Below, piece after piece: positions 62,843 to 64,000 of a DNA stretch of 64,000 nucleotides. The position numbers and the translations under genes were made by a program. The notes beneath the pieces are model-generated. The model saw only the letters and a program-made list of their open reading frames with translations. It had not been told where the DNA came from and searched no databases. The stretch covers positions 59,929 through 123,928 of the forward strand of contig JAFQNC010000014.1 of assembly GCA_017396085.1 (NCBI GenBank). Reading direction: 5' to 3'. This DNA is from Tidjanibacter sp. Lineage in GTDB: Bacteria; Bacteroidota; Bacteroidia; Bacteroidales; Rikenellaceae. Every line of letters starts with the position of its first letter. Position 1 is the first letter of the stretch.

Positions 62843-63472
62843 ATGAATTACAAAAACACACACAAAGCCCACCCTTGGCACGGTATTGACCCGGGGACTC
62901 CCGATGAGGTGAGGGCTTTTATTGAGATTGTACCCACCGACACCGTAAAGTATGAAGTGGATAAGGCCACAGGCTACCTGCAAGTGGACCGCCCGCAGAA
63001 GTTCTCCAACATCGTACCCTCGCTCTACGGCTTCCTGCCACGCACCTACTGCGCCGAGAAGATGGCAGAACTGACCAACAAGGCTCTCGCAAGGTTCGAT
63101 GTGGAGGGCGATGGCGACCCGTTGGACATCTGTGTGCTCACCGAGAAGGACGTAACCCACGGCGACATCATTGTGCGTGCAAGGCCCATCGGCGGTTTGC
63201 GCCTGCTCGACCACAATCAGGCCGATGACAAGATTATCGCTGTGCTGATGAACGATGCCATCTATGGCGAGATGACCGACATCGAACAACTCCCCACCCG
63301 CATCGTGCGTAGGCTCATCCACTACTTCACCACCTACAAGGACATCCCCGGAGAGCACACCTCACGAATGAGGTTTGTGAGCATCTACGGAGCCGATGTT
63401 GCACGTGATGTGATTGCCCGCTCAATGGAGGACTACCAAAACCTCATTGCAGAGGAAGACAACAAAGAGTAG
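62843..63472 (+). CDS. ppa: Inorganic pyrophosphatase (family I)
   Basis: Seen: 209 residues from the ATG at 62843 (MNYKNTHKAHPWHGIDPGTP). Family I residues: EIVPTDTVKYEVDKATGYL, a Tyr/Pro block (YGFLPRTYC), the metal-binding DVEGDGDPLDICVLTE and ARPIGGLRLLD, and DDKIIAVLMND. Slightly longer than E. coli Ppa, like other Bacteroidota copies. Known: drives biosynthesis by hydrolysing PPi. A terminator follows at 63607. Confidence 0.97.
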   Translation: MNYKNTHKAHPWHGIDPGTPDEVRAFIEIVPTDTVKYEVDKATGYLQVDRPQKFSNIVPSLYGFLPRTYCAEKMAELTNKALARFDVEGDGDPLDICVLTEKDVTHGDIIVRARPIGGLRLLDHNQADDKIIAVLMNDAIYGEMTDIEQLPTRIVRRLIHYFTTYKDIPGEHTSRMRFVSIYGADVARDVIARSMEDYQNLIAEEDNKE

Positions 63473-63606
63473 CGACCATAAAAGAGTTGGAGGTTGGGTG
63501 TGCCGGAGTGCCAACCACAAACACAACACCCGCAGCAGACACTTTGTGAGGAGTGCAATAGGAAGAGGAGTAGTACATTTGCCACAAAACCTACTTTCTT
63601 CCCTGC

Positions 63607-63636
63607 GAGCAGAGGACCCAGTCCTCTGCTCTTTTT
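63607..63636 (+). terminator. Intrinsic terminator of ppa
   Basis: GAGCAGAGGA / TCCTCTGCTC stem with a 5-nt loop and five T residues. Confidence 0.9.
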
Positions 63637-63714
63637 GTTACCCGTGCCTCCCGACCACTCCTATCACTCATAGTCGGCCCAGTCGGCATAATAGGCCCAG
63701 TAGACTCAATTAGG

Positions 63715-63751
63715 CAAAAAAAGTGAGGCTCCACAATCGCGGAGCCTCACT
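63715..63751 (-). terminator. Intrinsic terminator of the DUF3575-like gene
   Basis: On minus, GTGAGGCTCC / GGAGCCTCAC with an 8-nt loop, followed by seven T residues. Confidence 0.9.
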
Positions 63752-63777
63752 CATATCTTAATCCGTGTTAGGTCAGA

Positions 63778-64000
63778 TTAGAACTTGTAGCTGAAAGCAA
63801 CCTGTGCGCGGGGCAAGGGAAGAACGGTCCAACCGTCAGCACGACCCTCGTAGCGGCCGAGAGCAGCACCCATACCTACGGTGCAGTCGATACCCCAGTA
63901 GGTGTTCAGTTTGAAGTAGTAACCGTAGCTAACGCCAAGACCACCGGCCTGAATGTTCCTCATATCGGTGCGGCTACCAAAAGGATAGGGAGCACTGGCC
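63778..64000 (-). CDS. Outer-membrane beta-barrel protein (DUF3575-like), N-terminal part outside window
   Basis: Seen: the last 73 residues; the 5' part lies beyond 64000. Alternating strands GLGVSYGYYFKLNTYWGIDC and TVGMGAALGRYEG end in the typical outer-membrane C-terminus QVAFSYKF with a terminal Phe. The GxGxxxGRYEG pattern after a Trp-containing strand fits DUF3575. Known: a family of Bacteroidota outer-membrane proteins, some linked to fimbriae. A terminator follows at 63715. Confidence 0.75.
   Translation of the reverse strand, partial: ASAPYPFGSRTDMRNIQAGGLGVSYGYYFKLNTYWGIDCTVGMGAALGRYEGRADGWTVLPLPRAQVAFSYKF

Larger units (their letters stand above)
63473..63777. other. 305-bp intergenic region between convergent genes
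   Basis: Contains two terminators (63607 and 63715) facing the two convergent genes and a repeated GGCCCAGT stretch (63675-63705) like that at 50517. No ORF supported. Confidence 0.6.

Noticed and set aside
62675..63358. N-terminal extension of the acyltransferase by over 200 codons
   Set aside because: It is antisense to ppa and crosses two promoters; the acyltransferase-3 family start fits 62674.

Overview
The window is a chromosomal segment of a Bacteroidota bacterium, most likely order Bacteroidales. The signs are a SusC/SusD pair with an ECF sigma/FecR anti-sigma regulator, promoters of the Bacteroidota type (TAnnTTTG, often TATCTTTG), PorX, the glycine-lipid acyltransferase pair, a Na+-pumping methylmalonyl-CoA decarboxylase operon and many Bacteroidota-type lipoproteins. 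The family (possibly Rikenellaceae) is only a guess. Almost all genes are intact housekeeping or envelope genes; there is no prophage, transposase, CRISPR array, rRNA or recognisable tRNA.

Layout. 1-6.3 kb: a regulated nutrient-uptake locus (SusD, STN-domain SusC, FecR on the minus strand; divergent ECF sigma). 6.4-12.8 kb, minus strand: a dicarboxylate/amino-acid symporter, a HAD hydrolase, TsaE, PorX and the GlsB/GlsA lipid enzymes. 13-15.3 kb: an AT-rich pair made of a secreted C10 cysteine protease and an unknown lipoprotein. 15.5-20.7 kb: rpmI-rplT, a metal permease with an HMA domain, metK behind a SAM-II-type riboswitch, and an alpha/beta hydrolase. 20.8-25.2 kb: a large unknown lipoprotein and two M16 peptidase subunits (one catalytic, one not). 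25.5-34 kb: pyruvate:ferredoxin oxidoreductase, a catalytically dead GH2-like protein, an HsdR-N domain protein, and a ROK regulator-GNAT-SlyD operon. 34.5-38.7 kb: mce-mmdA-mmdD-mmdC-mmdB, which ends succinate-to-propionate fermentation with Na+ export. 39.3-46 kb: groS-groL, a C-terminal processing protease, a DUF3078 protein, endonuclease IV and EF-P. 46-50.3 kb: a polysaccharide deacetylase, a DUF4837 lipoprotein, YitT and MiaB. 50.6-54.9 kb: a thiamine salvage operon (thiM, thiE-tenA fusion, thiL, thiD) behind a TPP riboswitch and terminator. 55-64 kb: Hsp20, a DPP-IV-like peptidase, apt, nagB, a Na+/Ca2+ exchanger, small unknowns, an acyltransferase-3 protein, inorganic pyrophosphatase and a partial DUF3575-like protein.

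The most unusual feature is the intergenic DNA. Spacers between quite unrelated genes are built from a few recurring modules in either orientation: 9-bp arrays (NTTAAGGGC), a two-hairpin GC-rich module beginning CAGACGCCCCCGC, an AT tract (CAATTTTC / AATTGAG), a ~70-160-bp module around GCGAGTAAGCGAG, and a short CAGGC/GCCTG hairpin. Between copies the stem sequences differ but keep pairing, while flanks or loops stay the same. A separate 3'-UTR hairpin (downstream of mmdB and efp) shows the same pattern. Several genes end inside a repeat that supplies their stop codon, and promoters of rpmI, metK and mce lie directly at module edges. This looks like a family of structured, mobile intergenic elements and is the main lead for follow-up.
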